Of a stretch of 64,000 nt of DNA, positions 33,546 to 44,076 are shown one piece after another. Origin of the DNA: Chaenocephalus aceratus (taxonomy: Eukaryota; Chordata; Actinopteri; Perciformes; Channichthyidae); the NCBI GenBank assembly GCA_023974075.1, contig CM043797.1, positions 186,001 through 250,000 on the forward strand. The letters run 5' to 3'. Below the pieces are notes generated by a model. It was not told the origin of the DNA, searched no databases, and saw only the letters and a list, made by a program, of their open reading frames with translations. The position numbers and the translations under genes are program-made. Every line of letters begins with the position of its first letter. Position 1 is the first letter of the stretch.

Positions 33546-33744
33546 TTTGTCACATTTTTCATGGGCCCAACCCACATACTTAGCTCTGCTGGTCATCCTA
33601 CAAATGCATGTTCCTCACAAATGTTGAACCATTTGAAAGGTAATTAAACAGGCTTTCCAACAAGATAAGATGTATTGCCAAGAAGCATTGTTACAACAGA
33701 GAAATAATCTACCAAACACACATTTCCTTACTTTTTGTGTTAAC

Positions 33745-34599
33745 TTTATGTACAATGAATGGCAAATAACCAGGCTTGCTGAATGGTAATTCTTCAATTA
33801 CTTCAATACAACCACCTCAACCAAGTCGATCCAACCTACACCATCAATACCGAACCACCCAATGACACAAAGAGCAGCCTTTTATAGGCTCATCATTTAG
33901 GCTGTACCATTCACAGGGGTGGTACAGCTAGATATATTTTTAAATAGAGCAGGGATAGATAAGTTCAATAATAAACATACAATCAATAACATAGTAATTG
34001 AAATTACTAGATGAATGAGAACCTAATATGAATCAACAAAACATAACTGTAACCGGGTTCCCTTGCCCCCTGCGTCCTCCTGCCATGTTAACCCCACCTG
34101 GAACAATAAAATAGTATCTCTGACTACATTGCAACAATTCATATTTGCTGTGAACATGGTTTGGGTCAGAGATTATATTGTTGGAGAGCCTCACTAGGTT
34201 ATTATGGTATGCTGAGTCATAAAGTCCCTGACAGGTTTGACCAACAATCTTTGAGCAGATTTCCAGCTGGTGGAGCAGTTTTTGATTTTAAAGCAGTCGA
34301 CAAACATTTGTAGCAATATTATAGAATAGTCAAAATTACAGACGTGAAGAACAAAAGAGGAAATTGTCTACTCGCTCGAAAAAACCTAAGGAAGCGGTGA
34401 AAATAAATGATGTATTTTGTTCTTTTGCAGAGATAATCAATATGGTCTTTCCATGACAGCAGGTGGTCAATCATTACACCCTAGTATTTGTATGAAACTC
34501 CCTGCTTGATTTCTTTCAGTATGGATTACAATGGGGACTATATGGGAGTCAGATGGTGAGCCAAAAACAATCTGTTGGGAAACCTTTCTTTTCCTGGTG
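33745..34599 (-). pseudogene. CR1/Rex1-type LINE 3' fragment
   Basis: On the minus strand near 34410-34590 the sequence reads QIVFGSPSDSH, then KQGVSYKY (stop) GVMIDHLLSWKDHIDYLC, the post-catalytic region of a CR1/Rex1-type reverse transcriptase. Stops and frame changes follow. 33745-34150 holds only degenerate sequence. It is strongly decayed and truncated on the left by the Tc1 element or by deletion. Confidence 0.55.
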
Positions 34600-34603
34600 T
34601 TAA

Positions 34604-35190
34604 AGGTCCCATGTCATGCTTTTTCCGGTTATTACCCGTCCCCTTGTGTGTTATGAAGGTTTTCATGCATGTGAACGGTCTGCAGAGTAAACAACCCTCA
34701 AAGTACACCCTGTAGGGAGTAACACTCTAACACAGACCTCCCCAAAACGCCTCGTTGGAGATTTCTCATTTACTTCCTGGGTATCGCTACATAGGGATAC
34801 CCAGTAGCCACGCCCAGAGCTATGGCCGCACCCTCTGCCAGCCTTTCACGAAACAAAGCTTCCCAAACATTGCAGCGATTCATGCCGGATATGCACAGCG
34901 TAGGGCACTGAAGAACGATGCTGTTCCTACTTTGTTTGGACCAGCGGGAGATTCGGGTACACAACCTGTAAGTATTCATTGTTGTTTGTGTATTTATGAT
35001 GTTTAAAACAAACAAGGTATCTACCACGACTGTTTAAATGGGTAAACGTTTTTTTGGACTGCTAAGTTGGGATCAAGGAGAAATGCTCTCAGCAGACCCA
35101 TGCTCACAGCGTTATAAATCTTTTTCTTACTCAATATCAAGCCACACTTATTGTTTTTACTTCGGCTGTGAGTGTTTGTGTGTGCTCAGG
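34604..35190. mobile_element. TTAA-type MITE, copy C, truncated
   Basis: Follows TTAA at 34600-34603 and starts aggtcccatgtcatgc. It parallels copy A through caaaacgcctcgttgg, gatacccagtagccacgc, and ttattgtttttacttcggctgtg. It stops at about 35190, where repeat D begins. No right terminus was found, so it was interrupted or deleted. Confidence 0.75.
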
Positions 35191-35194
35191 CAAC

Positions 35195-35646
35195 ACACTC
35201 TCACTCCCTAAGCGTCCAGGAGCGACGCTTGGTCAGGGTCCCGTGGCGTCCAGTTGTGACGCACCGAGGCTCCTTCAGCTTCATAAAGGGACGCAAAGAG
35301 CTTTCAACTGATTGCAATGTATTCCCATCGGCGGTGGTATTTGACGCTCAGGGAAGCACCGCAATCCATTTATGTCGGCGGCTCTTAAAGGCAATGTGAG
35401 CGTCCATTCCCATTGGATAATGGATAATTGTACACCCGGAAGTAAGTATTTGACAGTGATATCTCCACAACTCATCAACTCAAAAACACCGGATTACCTT
35501 TGTTAATTAAACAACATTGATAGGTTTAAATTGATAGGTTTTAAGTGTACTATGCTTTTGTGTTTTTCCCCTTCAATTCTGAGAAACAACTTGTTTTCTC
35601 TGAAATGTGGTGCGCCAAAGAGACTCCACTACCCACAATCCCCAGT
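35195..35646 (+). repeat. Interspersed repeat D, left half (split by transposon)
   Basis: Matches the reverse complement of about 56335-56725: gaggctccttcagcttcata, gcggctcttaaaggcaatgtgag, ccattggataatggataattgtac, and ctgagaaacaacttgttttctctg. The right half resumes at about 39538. In the 56-kb copy the two halves are contiguous. Confidence 0.85.
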
Positions 35647-36090
35647 AGGGTGCATCAAAAAACACAATTCTTGAATTTTGATATGGCTGGGTGTTAAAAG
35701 TGTTCCAATATATGTAGAAACAACACATGCAAAATATTTTTCCAATACATGATGATTTAGGGGTGCCACCGCACATCTGTTTTTGTTGGATAAAGTGGTA
35801 AACAGTGCTCAATGGGTGCCATGGAGATCTGAGGTAAACAAGACTGCAGTTCACGAAAACTGAGGTGATCTTTCTGTTTTTGTGTTGGGTATGTATTATT
35901 ACATATTACTGTCATATCTGTAGTTGTGTCTTTGTATACTTAAGTCATATTTATGGTATTTGGTGCTCATTACATCTAGCTAACGTTAGCTAGCAATAGT
36001 TTGCTAACCACAGTTAGCTATCTATGTTAGCTAAGCTAGAGTATTGATGTTTCATGTTTATTGAGAGTAGCATTGTAGTTGTTACAGTAA

Positions 36091-36450
36091 ATTAACATTT
36101 TAAATATAAGTATATTTGCGAGCACAGCTAGCTACTCTGGTAGTAACGGTAAGTTATGTTGAAGTTCGACTATGTACAGCTAAAATGTGAGGCTTATGCA
36201 AGCATGGTTTATCATAATTGAGTGATATTAAGTATGCCAATATATGATTTTTAACTCTATCCTTGTCCTTGTATTACATTAACATTTTAAACATAGGTAT
36301 ATTTGCAAGCACAGCTAGCTACTCTGGTAGTGATGCAAGAGTAAGTTATCATTGTAATGATGAAGTTGGACGATGTACAGCTAAAATACAGCATGGTTTA
36401 TCATAATTGAGTGATATTAAGTATGCTAAGATATTATTTTAAACACTATC
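36091..36450 (+). repeat. 187-bp tandem duplication upstream of transposase
   Basis: attaacattttaaa at 36091 recurs at 36278 with the following 170 bp (gcacagctagctactctggtag, acagctaaaat, tttatcataattgagtgatatt). It lies in a non-coding leader or intron just before a good splice acceptor (cattcccag, ending near 36479). Confidence 0.85.
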
Positions 36451-36459
36451 CTTGAGCTT

Positions 36460-38882
36460 GTGTCCTTTTCATTCCCAGGCACAACAACAACAACAACAAC
36501 AACAACAACACAACCCACCCCAGGATCCAGCTCTCCTAAGATGCTGCCCTCACCAACTGGTCCCTGCCAGACTAGCAGTCGCAGCCTGGTCTTTGGTCTG
36601 GGCCCCAGCATCACCAGTGAGGATGGCATCATCACCGGCGCCAAACTGCCAACTGGTCGTCAGATCTTACGCTGCATGCTTGCCAAGAAACCTGGTGGAA
36701 ACGGAGCGTTGTCGCAGTTCGAGGCAACCAAGGGTGTCCTGGAGCAGGTGCAGCCATTTTACAAGAAAGCCAACATCCCAATGGTGAGCGACAAGCGTGC
36801 CTGCCACAAGATGGTAGACTTAGTCAATGCTAACAACAAGCTGCGGAAAATCTCCCAGGCCAAGCGCTCCAGTGAGACTACAGCGAAACAATTGTAGAAA
36901 ATGGAGTGCAGACTTGATGCCACATTTCCGCTGTGGCCTCCAAATGTTGAACAGCTGATTGATAACCCAGAAGACCTAGCTTTCTTGGCCAGCATGAAGA
37001 CCGACAGAGTGGCCACATTTGGTGTATTGGACAAAAAGCTGCAGCTCAAGGGGAAGCAGCGAGATGAGCGTCAAGCTGCTGCAGCAGCCAGGCAGTCCCG
37101 CTGTGAAAAGGAGCTGGAGGAGATTACGGCAATGTCCAGCTTGGTGTCGGAGAGTGATGAGGAGCCAGAGGAGGATACTAACATAGTCTGTCCAACATCT
37201 GAGGGCGAACCATCCCACAAGCGTAAGAAGACTGGAACAAACGTCTTCATTCCACATGACATCCTTAGCCGACCAAGTGTTGCGTCACTGGCTACAAGGT
37301 TGAAGATGTCACCAACGCAATAGGCTGTCTTCACGCGTGGCCTGGTTGCAGAGTCAGGCGGTGGATGCACACATCTCTCTGCATCTTACGCAACAGCTGA
37401 CCGAGCAAGACGCCAAGTGCTGGAGACAATCAGTGAGGAACGGCACAAGCAGTGGACACCACCTCCATTGTGCACAAGTTAACACCGATGCTCAGCAATG
37501 TGCACCAGTTGGAGGAGCGTCTTACAGTGGTGGTTGGAGATGCAGAGCGGCTGAAACTGCTTTGTGTTCCGGCGTATAAGAAGCAGACCAATGAGGCATG
37601 TGGAGTGATCATTGCCCGGTTGACATGCAAGTTGCTGCAGGACTGGTGCTGCACTGACCAGGGTGTCAACATGGCATTTTACACCACTGCGTCAAACACC
37701 GGCCATCTCACAGCAGCCTGCATTGCCATACAGCTCTCACTGGACCGACCACTGCTTTGGTCTGGGTGCCGGCACCACATTGGTGAGGTCCTCCTGAACC
37801 AGGTTTTTACAGACCTGAAGGTGGAGATATCACACTCGCCAGAGGTTACCTTGTTCACACGTCTGAGAGAGAAATGGAACCTGTTACCACAATAATCCAG
37901 CAGCCAATGGTCTCGTTACATTCCTGGCAACACCGAGCAACCACTCCTGGGCAAGTTACGTGCTGAACTTGTCAGGTGCGCAAAAGAAGTGACTGACCAC
38001 AAGCGAGGTGACTACCGTGAGTTTGTGCAGCTGTGTCTTGTGTTTCTGGATGCAGGTGGTGAAGAGCAGACTGCAGTGACCTTCCAACGACCGGGAGCGC
38101 TCCACAAGGCACGATGGATGGCCAAGCTGCTCTATACTCTCAAACTGGCTTTGATGAAGCAGCACATCGCATTGCTTCCCCAGGGCACAATTACCACACG
38201 GCAGCAGGTGCCGAAGATTCAGGCATTTGCCATTTTCATTACACACATCTATGCAAAGTGGTAGTTGACCTGCGAGAAATCTGTAGATGCTGCCTGGAAT
38301 TACCTGACACTCTACCACCACCTGCAGGCATATCAAGCTGTAGATGAGGGCATTGCAGCATCAGCGATCAAGGCACTGGAGAGGCATCGCTGATACCTGA
38401 CAGGTGAGATGCTACCCCTGGCTCTCTTCAGCAGCAAGGTGCCCAATGAGGACAAGCGTGCACTTGCCAGTGCGATCTTGGAGCACAAGCCCGATGATCT
38501 CCCCATGCACATCCCTGAGCAGCGCTTTGGCACTGGCTTTGGCAAGCCAACATTCCCCACCCTCTTGCCAACCACCAGCTTGGCTGATCTCGCCAATAAG
38601 GATTGCTGGTTTGGGATACACCAGCTGCACATTGATCCAGAATGTATGTCTCTCGATGTGAAGGAATGGGCGACCAATGATGCGTTCAAAAAAAGTGAGG
38701 TCAATGTATGTGCAATGAATGTGGTTAATGACTGTGCCGAGCGTGGCGTCAAGCTCACGTCCGACTTCGTCACAGTAGCCAGGAAGGAGCAGCACCTGCA
38801 GAATGTGCTGCAGGCAGTTGAACATGACCGCAGCCAACAGCCAAACCTTCACCGCTGCAAACACAAGGTAATCGCAAGTTAA
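36460..38882 (+). pseudogene. Putative transposase, broken by stops and a frameshift
   Basis: A (CAA)n stretch follows the acceptor. Frame 1 then runs from about 36480 to 37450 with in-frame stops at 36895-36897 and 37321-37323. A frameshift near 37440-37455 moves to frame 3, which continues to 38882 with further stops at about 37893 and 38262 and a gap near 38390. Segments include MVSDKRACHKMVDLVNANN, a Glu/Asp-rich acidic region with a KRKK nuclear-localisation-like cluster (about 37160-37230), then TTASNTGHLTAACIAIQ, followed by WSGCRHHIGEVLLNQVF (about 37680-37810) and a long C-terminal region with NKDCWFGIHQL. The NTG...CRHHxxE pattern could be an RNase H-like DDE core with a zinc-binding CxHH; this is inference. 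All large open frames between the two terminal repeats are in one direction and read as one protein. Confidence 0.7.
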
Positions 38883-39537
38883 TCGAAAGCTTGCGATAGG
38901 ACGGTTACTCTTGGGTGGCGGCTGGGGAGACATATCTGGGGGGAGACGCACGGGCTAGGTTCAGAGTTCAGGTTCCATTTCCTCTCTTTCTCCCTGGTGA
39001 TGTTGCTCAGTGGAGCGGACTCTGGCACAGACTGAGCAATTAAGTTTGAAGTTTAGTTAGGGTTTGTTCTTTTAAGTGTGTCAGTATCGCCCCTTGTGTT
39101 TAACAATAAAATTAATTAAACTTTATATGTGTGTCCGACATCCATCACTGCTGCACAAAACGCAGGGTAATGTGAACATGTCCCATTGAGCTCCATTCAT
39201 TTTGTCTATAGGACAAATGTATTGAGAATCTTGAAAGTTGAATTCTGAGAAATGCCCAAGTTGCCCAAAGGGCAAACAAACAATTTTTCCTTTGATAATC
39301 CTATAGAACATGTTACTGTATAAAAGTTCACTGTACTCAACATTTCCAGTTCAACCTTTTGGCAATTAGACTAAAAATAGCAAATTTTTTGGAATTTCAC
39401 AAAAGTTCATGTCTTAGGTGGCACCCCTAAATCACAATGGAATTCCTCAAAACTTTGCAAAAGTCATTGTTATGTTAATTGGAACACAATGCAATGCCAG
39501 CCAAATTGATATTTTGAAATTAAAATGTCCCATTAAA

Positions 39538-39650
39538 ATGTGATGACGCCTGTCCGCTTTGACAAACCTCGTGATAAGTCAACAAGCTCTGTGATTGGAT
39601 GAAACATAAATTCATACAAAAAGTGACGTAGATTTTACTCTCATCTATTA
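39538..39650 (+). repeat. Interspersed repeat D, right half
   Basis: gacgcctgtccgctttgacaaac and gctctgtgattggatg match the reverse complement of about 56265-56320, directly next to the part that matches 35640 there. Confidence 0.75.
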
Positions 39651-39774
39651 TTCAAAACCATTCTATTTATTTTAAAGTAAATTACATGCCAGTGTTTTAT
39701 CTTTTTATTACTTGTATTTTTATACTTTATTTGTTATGAGTTATATCTGACGCAAATTATGTTTCTGAAGATGT

Positions 39775-41176
39775 GTGGTCAATTCCACCCTTCAATGTCA
39801 TCTAAATAAAATTCAAGACTGCCTTAAGGACTCAAATGTTTTGATGTTAAACACGACCAAAACTGAAGTTATTGTACTTGGCCCGAAGAATCTACGAAAC
39901 AAATTATCTAAAGATATACTAACTGTGGATGGCATTAATTTGGCTTCCAGTGAGACTGTAAGGAATCTTGGTGTTATATTTGATCAGGATTTATCCTTTT
40001 ACACCCACATAAAATCAATTTCAAGGACCGCCTACTTCTATCTACGTAATATTGCAAAAATCAGGCATATCTTGCCTCAAAACGATGCAGAGAAACTAGT
40101 CCATGCATTTGTTACTTCAAGGCTGGATTATTGTAACTCCTTATTATCAGGGTGTACCAAGAAGTCAATCAAGTCGCTTCAGCTGATTCAAAATGCTGCA
40201 GCTCGTGTACTAACCAGAGTTAGGAAAAGGGACCACATTACTCCTGTTCTGGCTGCCTTACACTGGCTCCCTATAGAACACAGGATATAATTTAAAATTC
40301 TTCTCCTCGCCTACAAAGCCCTTAATGGGCAGGCGCCATCTTACCTTAAATAACTCATTATACCCTACTGTCCTACTAGGGCATTGCGTTCCAAGAATGC
40401 AGGGTTGTTGGTTGTTCCTAGAGTCTCTAAAAGTACAATGGGAGCCAGAGTCTTTTCTTATCAAGCTCCACATTTGTGGAATCAGCTTCCAGTTTGTGTT
40501 CGGGCGGCAGACACCCTATCCGTTTTTAAGAGTGCGCTTAAGACCTTCCTTTTTGATAAAGCTTATAGTTAGGGCTGATTAGATTCAGCCCCTAGTTTTG
40601 CTGATATAGGCTTAGTCTGTCGGGGGACATCTTACTTCTTCCTTCTCTCTGTCTGTACCTGTGTACTCTCATGTTCCCATTAACCCAGCTTCCCCAAATT
40701 TCTTTCTTTTTGGTGTCTATATACGCCGGGATCCGGAGTCATGGATGATCCTGTTGCTGTGGTCCTGAGTCCTGGATCGCGAGCCCTGGATCGCGAGTCG
40801 TGGCTGTGGTCCTGGATCATCGGTCCTGGATGGATATCCTCGTGGATTCATCTTCCTATTATACACACATGCATTTGCAAACATTTGGACTACCTATGTT
40901 GCAAATGTATTATCTTTTCAATTTACACACGGCATCTATTGCACGTCTGTCCGTCCTGGGAGAGGGATCCCTCCTCTGTTGCTCTCCCTGAGGTTTTTCC
41001 CATGTTCCCTTTAAACTGTGGGTTTTCTCTGGAAGTTTTTCCTTGTACGATGTGAGGGTCTAAGGACAGAGGGTGTCGTATTGTCATACTGATATTCTGT
41101 ACACACTGTGAAGACCACTGAGACAAATGTAACATTTGTGATATTGGGCTATATAAATAAACATTGATTGATTGAA
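39775..41176 (+). pseudogene. L2-type LINE 3' end with intact tail
   Basis: The frame 39775-40290 encodes LNTTKTEVIVLGPKN, NLGVIFDQDLSFYTHIKSI, HAFVTSRLDYCNSLLSG, and IQNAAARVLTRVRKRDHITPV. A stop follows LPIEHRI, and the region continues in shifted frames through GARVFSYQAPHLWNQLPV to about 40572. The 3' untranslated part (cctgaggtttttccc near 40990, gatattgggctatataaataaa near 41140) and the terminal attgattgattga tail are hallmarks of the L2 clade. It is 5'-truncated. Confidence 0.92.
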
Positions 41177-41403
41177 TGTAGCATAAATGTGAACTCTCAT
41201 TACAGGAACAATACCGGAAACAGACGTAGGAAAGATCCTCAGCTCGCTGATTGGATGTTTTAGCCGCAATGCACTTTTTTAAAGATATTACTGATTTGTA
41301 AATACTGAGTTGAGAGAATAGTAAAGTAAACATATATTGTTCTTAACTGTATTAAAGTAAACATGTATTATTTTAATCTGTATTGATGTGAACATGTATT
41401 ATT
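41177..41403. other. No gene recognised
   Basis: Short AT-rich spacer between the L2 tail and the LTR. I see only imperfect repeats of agtaaacatgtatt near 41320-41400. Confidence 0.5.
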
Positions 41404-43187
41404 TGGGACTGTTTTCAAGTAATCCTATATATATAACCTTCTCACTTACACTCACTGACCCAGATACCAGCACACACACATATTCTTTTCAAGGTTCTTT
41501 CTGGGGCCAATATAATCTCAGGCACCAATATATCTGTGTACAATGTTTGATTGTCTGGGAAAGAATAGTTTGTGTGAAATATTCCTTGGGAAAGTAAAGG
41601 AGTGAATTCAGGTGCAAGATAAAGATTGACTCTGTCCTTGTTTACTTCCAGAGGTGGGACCAAGTCATTGTTTTGCAAGTCTCAAGTCTTTGCGCTCAAG
41701 TCCGAGTCAAGTCTCAAGTCTTTGCGCTCAAGTCCAAGTCGAGTCTCAAGTCAGGTTGGGCAAGTTCAAGTCAAGTCCAAGTCCTAAACGTTGACAAAAC
41801 GAGTCATAAACAAGTCATTATGTGTTTTTCACCAAATGTAATGACATCCATCAACAGAATAATACTTAATAATCAAATTGCTCTTTATTTGTCACATTAA
41901 TAATTTAATAATCAATTTTCTCTCTGCTGGTAACGTGTTTTTTTTCTATTTTAAGAGGGAACAATAAGGTAAGGCTACCGTAGCGGTTTGATTCAGAAGG
42001 AGTTTAATGTATAAGATCCCTGATGTTGAGGTGACAGAATGTTTATCACTGTGTACAACATGTTATAAGGGACCCACAATCTATCTTTATGCAAGGGATA
42101 ATGTGCAGCCATGCGGTGTCTATGGGGAAGAGAACACCCACATCTAGATCCCTCTGCAGGTGGTACTTTAACTATATTTGATGCTAATACTTTTGTACTT
42201 TTACTTGTAACATTTTGAATGCAGGACTTTTTATTGTAACCGAGTATTCCTACACTCTGGTACTTTTGTACTCAAGTACAAGATCTGAAATTCTCCCACC
42301 TCTGACAGTTACCAAAATAAAGGTAACCAAAAAAGGTTATTTTCATTTTACAAATCCTGCACTCAGCTTTGTTTCTCCAATATCATTGAAAAGCAGCCAG
42401 ATGCTGCTTCTTTTTTCGGTTTTTGCTCATTTCTTGACTTTTTCCGACGCACTTGCATTTAAATCCGTCTCCCCGTCGCTCTGTGCAGCTGGCCTGTACC
42501 ACTACACCTGCTGTGCCCCCCACCCTTCTTTCACATAATGGTATGATCCTAGTGTGTCCTCGCATATGATTGGCCGCATGGTGGCCCAGCTAAATAAAAT
42601 CCCGCCCCTGCCTGCAAGGATTCTCAGCAAGAGTAGGAGCGGCTGAAGATTCTGCTCTCCCCCACGGGAGTCTGCTCTTCTAACGGCAGCTCGCGATCGG
42701 CGTGTTGGAGACCTCTGAATTAAATGATCAAGTCACCTCAAGTCAGAAGGCTCAAGTCCAAGTCCAGTCCCGAGTCATTGGTGTTCAAGTCCAAGTAGAG
42801 TCGCAAGTGTTTTGTGATTTTGTCAAGTCGAGTCTCAAGTCATCAAATTGGTGACTCGAGTCTGATTCGAGTCCAAGTCATGTGACTCGAGTCCACACCT
42901 CTGTTTACTTCCGAAGCTCTCACGCTCTGTTCAGAAGTAAAATACTTTTCCCCAGAACTCTGATTCGCTGTATTGGGCCCGACCAGAAGTGAATCCAACC
43001 AGTAAGAACACCTACGGGAGTGAGCAACCGAAACAACTCCTCTCTGATTCGCTTAGGAGTGAAATTGACCAATTAGAGATTTGGGGGGGCAGAGAAACCT
43101 CCTTTTATTAATCTGACCAGGCTCATCTAACGGACGGCGCGGAGCGGAGGTGGGCTTTAAGCCACCACCACTGTGTTTGCTCCTACA
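41404..43187 (+). repeat. ERV-like LTR (5'), interrupted by a hAT element
   Basis: Shared with 44052-48127: gggactgttttcaagtaatcc, ataaccttctcacttacactc, caaggttctttctggggcc, ttgattgtctggga, and ttttattaatctgaccaggc. Its right end gtttgctcctacaa is followed by tggtgaccctgacgtgat, a primer-site-like sequence at 43192. Subtracting the hAT leaves an LTR of about 520 bp. No clear target duplication was found. Confidence 0.75.
41649..42903. mobile_element. hAT element with subterminal caagtc arrays
   Basis: The termini are cagaggtgggacc and the inverse of cagaggtgtggac. A perfect octamer duplication tttacttc lies at 41641-41648 and 42904-42911. Both subterminal zones (41663-41790, 42728-42890) are packed with caagtc/gagtc hexamers, more than 25 in total by eye. 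Such motif clusters are typical of hAT transposase-binding sites. A second, smaller element end (cccacctctg at 42296-42305 with tactcaagtacaag before it) lies inside. No transposase frame was recognised. Confidence 0.9.
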
Positions 43188-44051
43188 ATTCTGGTGACCC
43201 TGACGTGATGAGTGCTGGTCTCTAGAAGCCAGACAGCCAGCGGACGGAATTCAGTCCAGGGGAGGACACCTCGATACCACTGACAACTAAACCAGGGCGC
43301 CCTACATAATACAAAGGTAAGCATATACCTGTTGATTACCAAAATCTGTGATTGGCTATACTACAACATTTTAGAGTTGTCAGCGGCGTTCTCAGTGTTC
43401 TTAGTCATGGTAAAAAATACAATACGTATTTTAGTTAAGTAAGAAAGTGCTTAGAGTCAGGTAGAGCATTCCCGTACCTTAACTCACTAAAGAAAGTAAA
43501 GTGAACCAGCGAGGTCCCCGTGAGGTAGTCTAGTCCTGCACGGCTGACTCGCTGGGGAGATGCTGTAGACTACAGGCTAATAAAAAGCTGAAGTTGATTT
43601 ATATGTGGGTATTCCAAGAGGAGATACGCAACTTTCAAAATCAATTTGAAATGACCAGATCTCGCAAACTCTTGCTGTGGGGTTAATCTGGACGGCTAAA
43701 CGTGATGATAAAGGATTTTTGTGGCTTGGGTTAAACTCCATGTGAGGGTCGCATCTCTAAAGAGGGGTGTAGAAGCGCCCTCAGAAGCCGCACTTGTCTG
43801 TTGAAATATACATCGCACAAAAAAAAGAAGCCGGACAGAATGTATAAGGGAATAAACTGTGTGATTTTTTACGTCGAATCTGTGTAATAATTGAGAGGAA
43901 AGAGCAGAAGTATAGTTTAGTGTCGACAGGAGACAAAGTTTGCAGAGCTGAGAGACAGAGGAAGCTCATTCGTGGTCAGCTGCTGCCCTCTGGTGGCGAA
44001 CATGGTGTGTAACAATATTCTGCGTTGTTTCACGCTGGAAACTTTGAATAT
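43188..44051 (+). other. ERV-like leader, no gag recognised
   Basis: Follows the 5' LTR. It starts with the primer-site-like tggtgaccctgacgtgat (43192-43209). A consensus splice donor (caaaggtaagc near 43318) could be the retroviral donor. No Gag, Pol or Env frame survives; the internal region is almost wholly deleted, and no polypurine tract is seen before the 3' LTR. Confidence 0.5.
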
Positions 44052-44076
44052 TGGACTGTTTTCAAGTAATCCTATA

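Larger units (their letters stand above)
29309..33740 (-). mobile_element. Tc1-like transposon with ~190-bp inverted repeats, host of the LTR element
   Basis: The left end (29309-29500) and right end (33550-33740) are inverted copies of about 190 bp. Shared blocks include acacaaaaagtaagga, atgcttcttggcaatacatc, ggaaagcctgttta, and atttgtgaggaacatgca. TA lies outside both ends (29307-29308, 33741-33742). The minus-strand transposase remnant lies between. The LTR retrotransposon 30195-33545 splits the element beside the right repeat, so Tc1 is the older insertion. The part of the transposase that should lie next to the right repeat (DNA-binding domain) is missing: the copy was already internally deleted. 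Confidence 0.88.
35647..39537 (+). mobile_element. 3.9-kb DNA transposon with ~120-bp inverted repeats, unfamiliar family
   Basis: Inserted in repeat D; the uninterrupted repeat at 56050-56730 acts as the empty site. The ends (about 35647-35770 and 39419-39537) are diverged inverted repeats. They share atatggctgg/atttggctgg, gtgttccaat, tgcaaa, and a perfect 18-bp core tgatttaggggtgccacc (35753-35770) with its inverse at 39419-39436. Coding remnants occupy 36460-38882. The target duplication could not be resolved. I do not recognise the superfamily. Confidence 0.82.

Noticed and set aside
36452..36787. Gln-rich and Thr-rich overlapping ORFs from a (CAA)n stretch as a polyglutamine gene
   Set aside because: Only one frame continues into the conserved transposase-like protein. 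The CAA repeat follows a splice acceptor and is the likely start of that exon.
42215..42538. 107-codon ORF inside the 41.6-kb hAT element
   Set aside because: No domain resemblance; it spans the end of a nested element and is probably chance.
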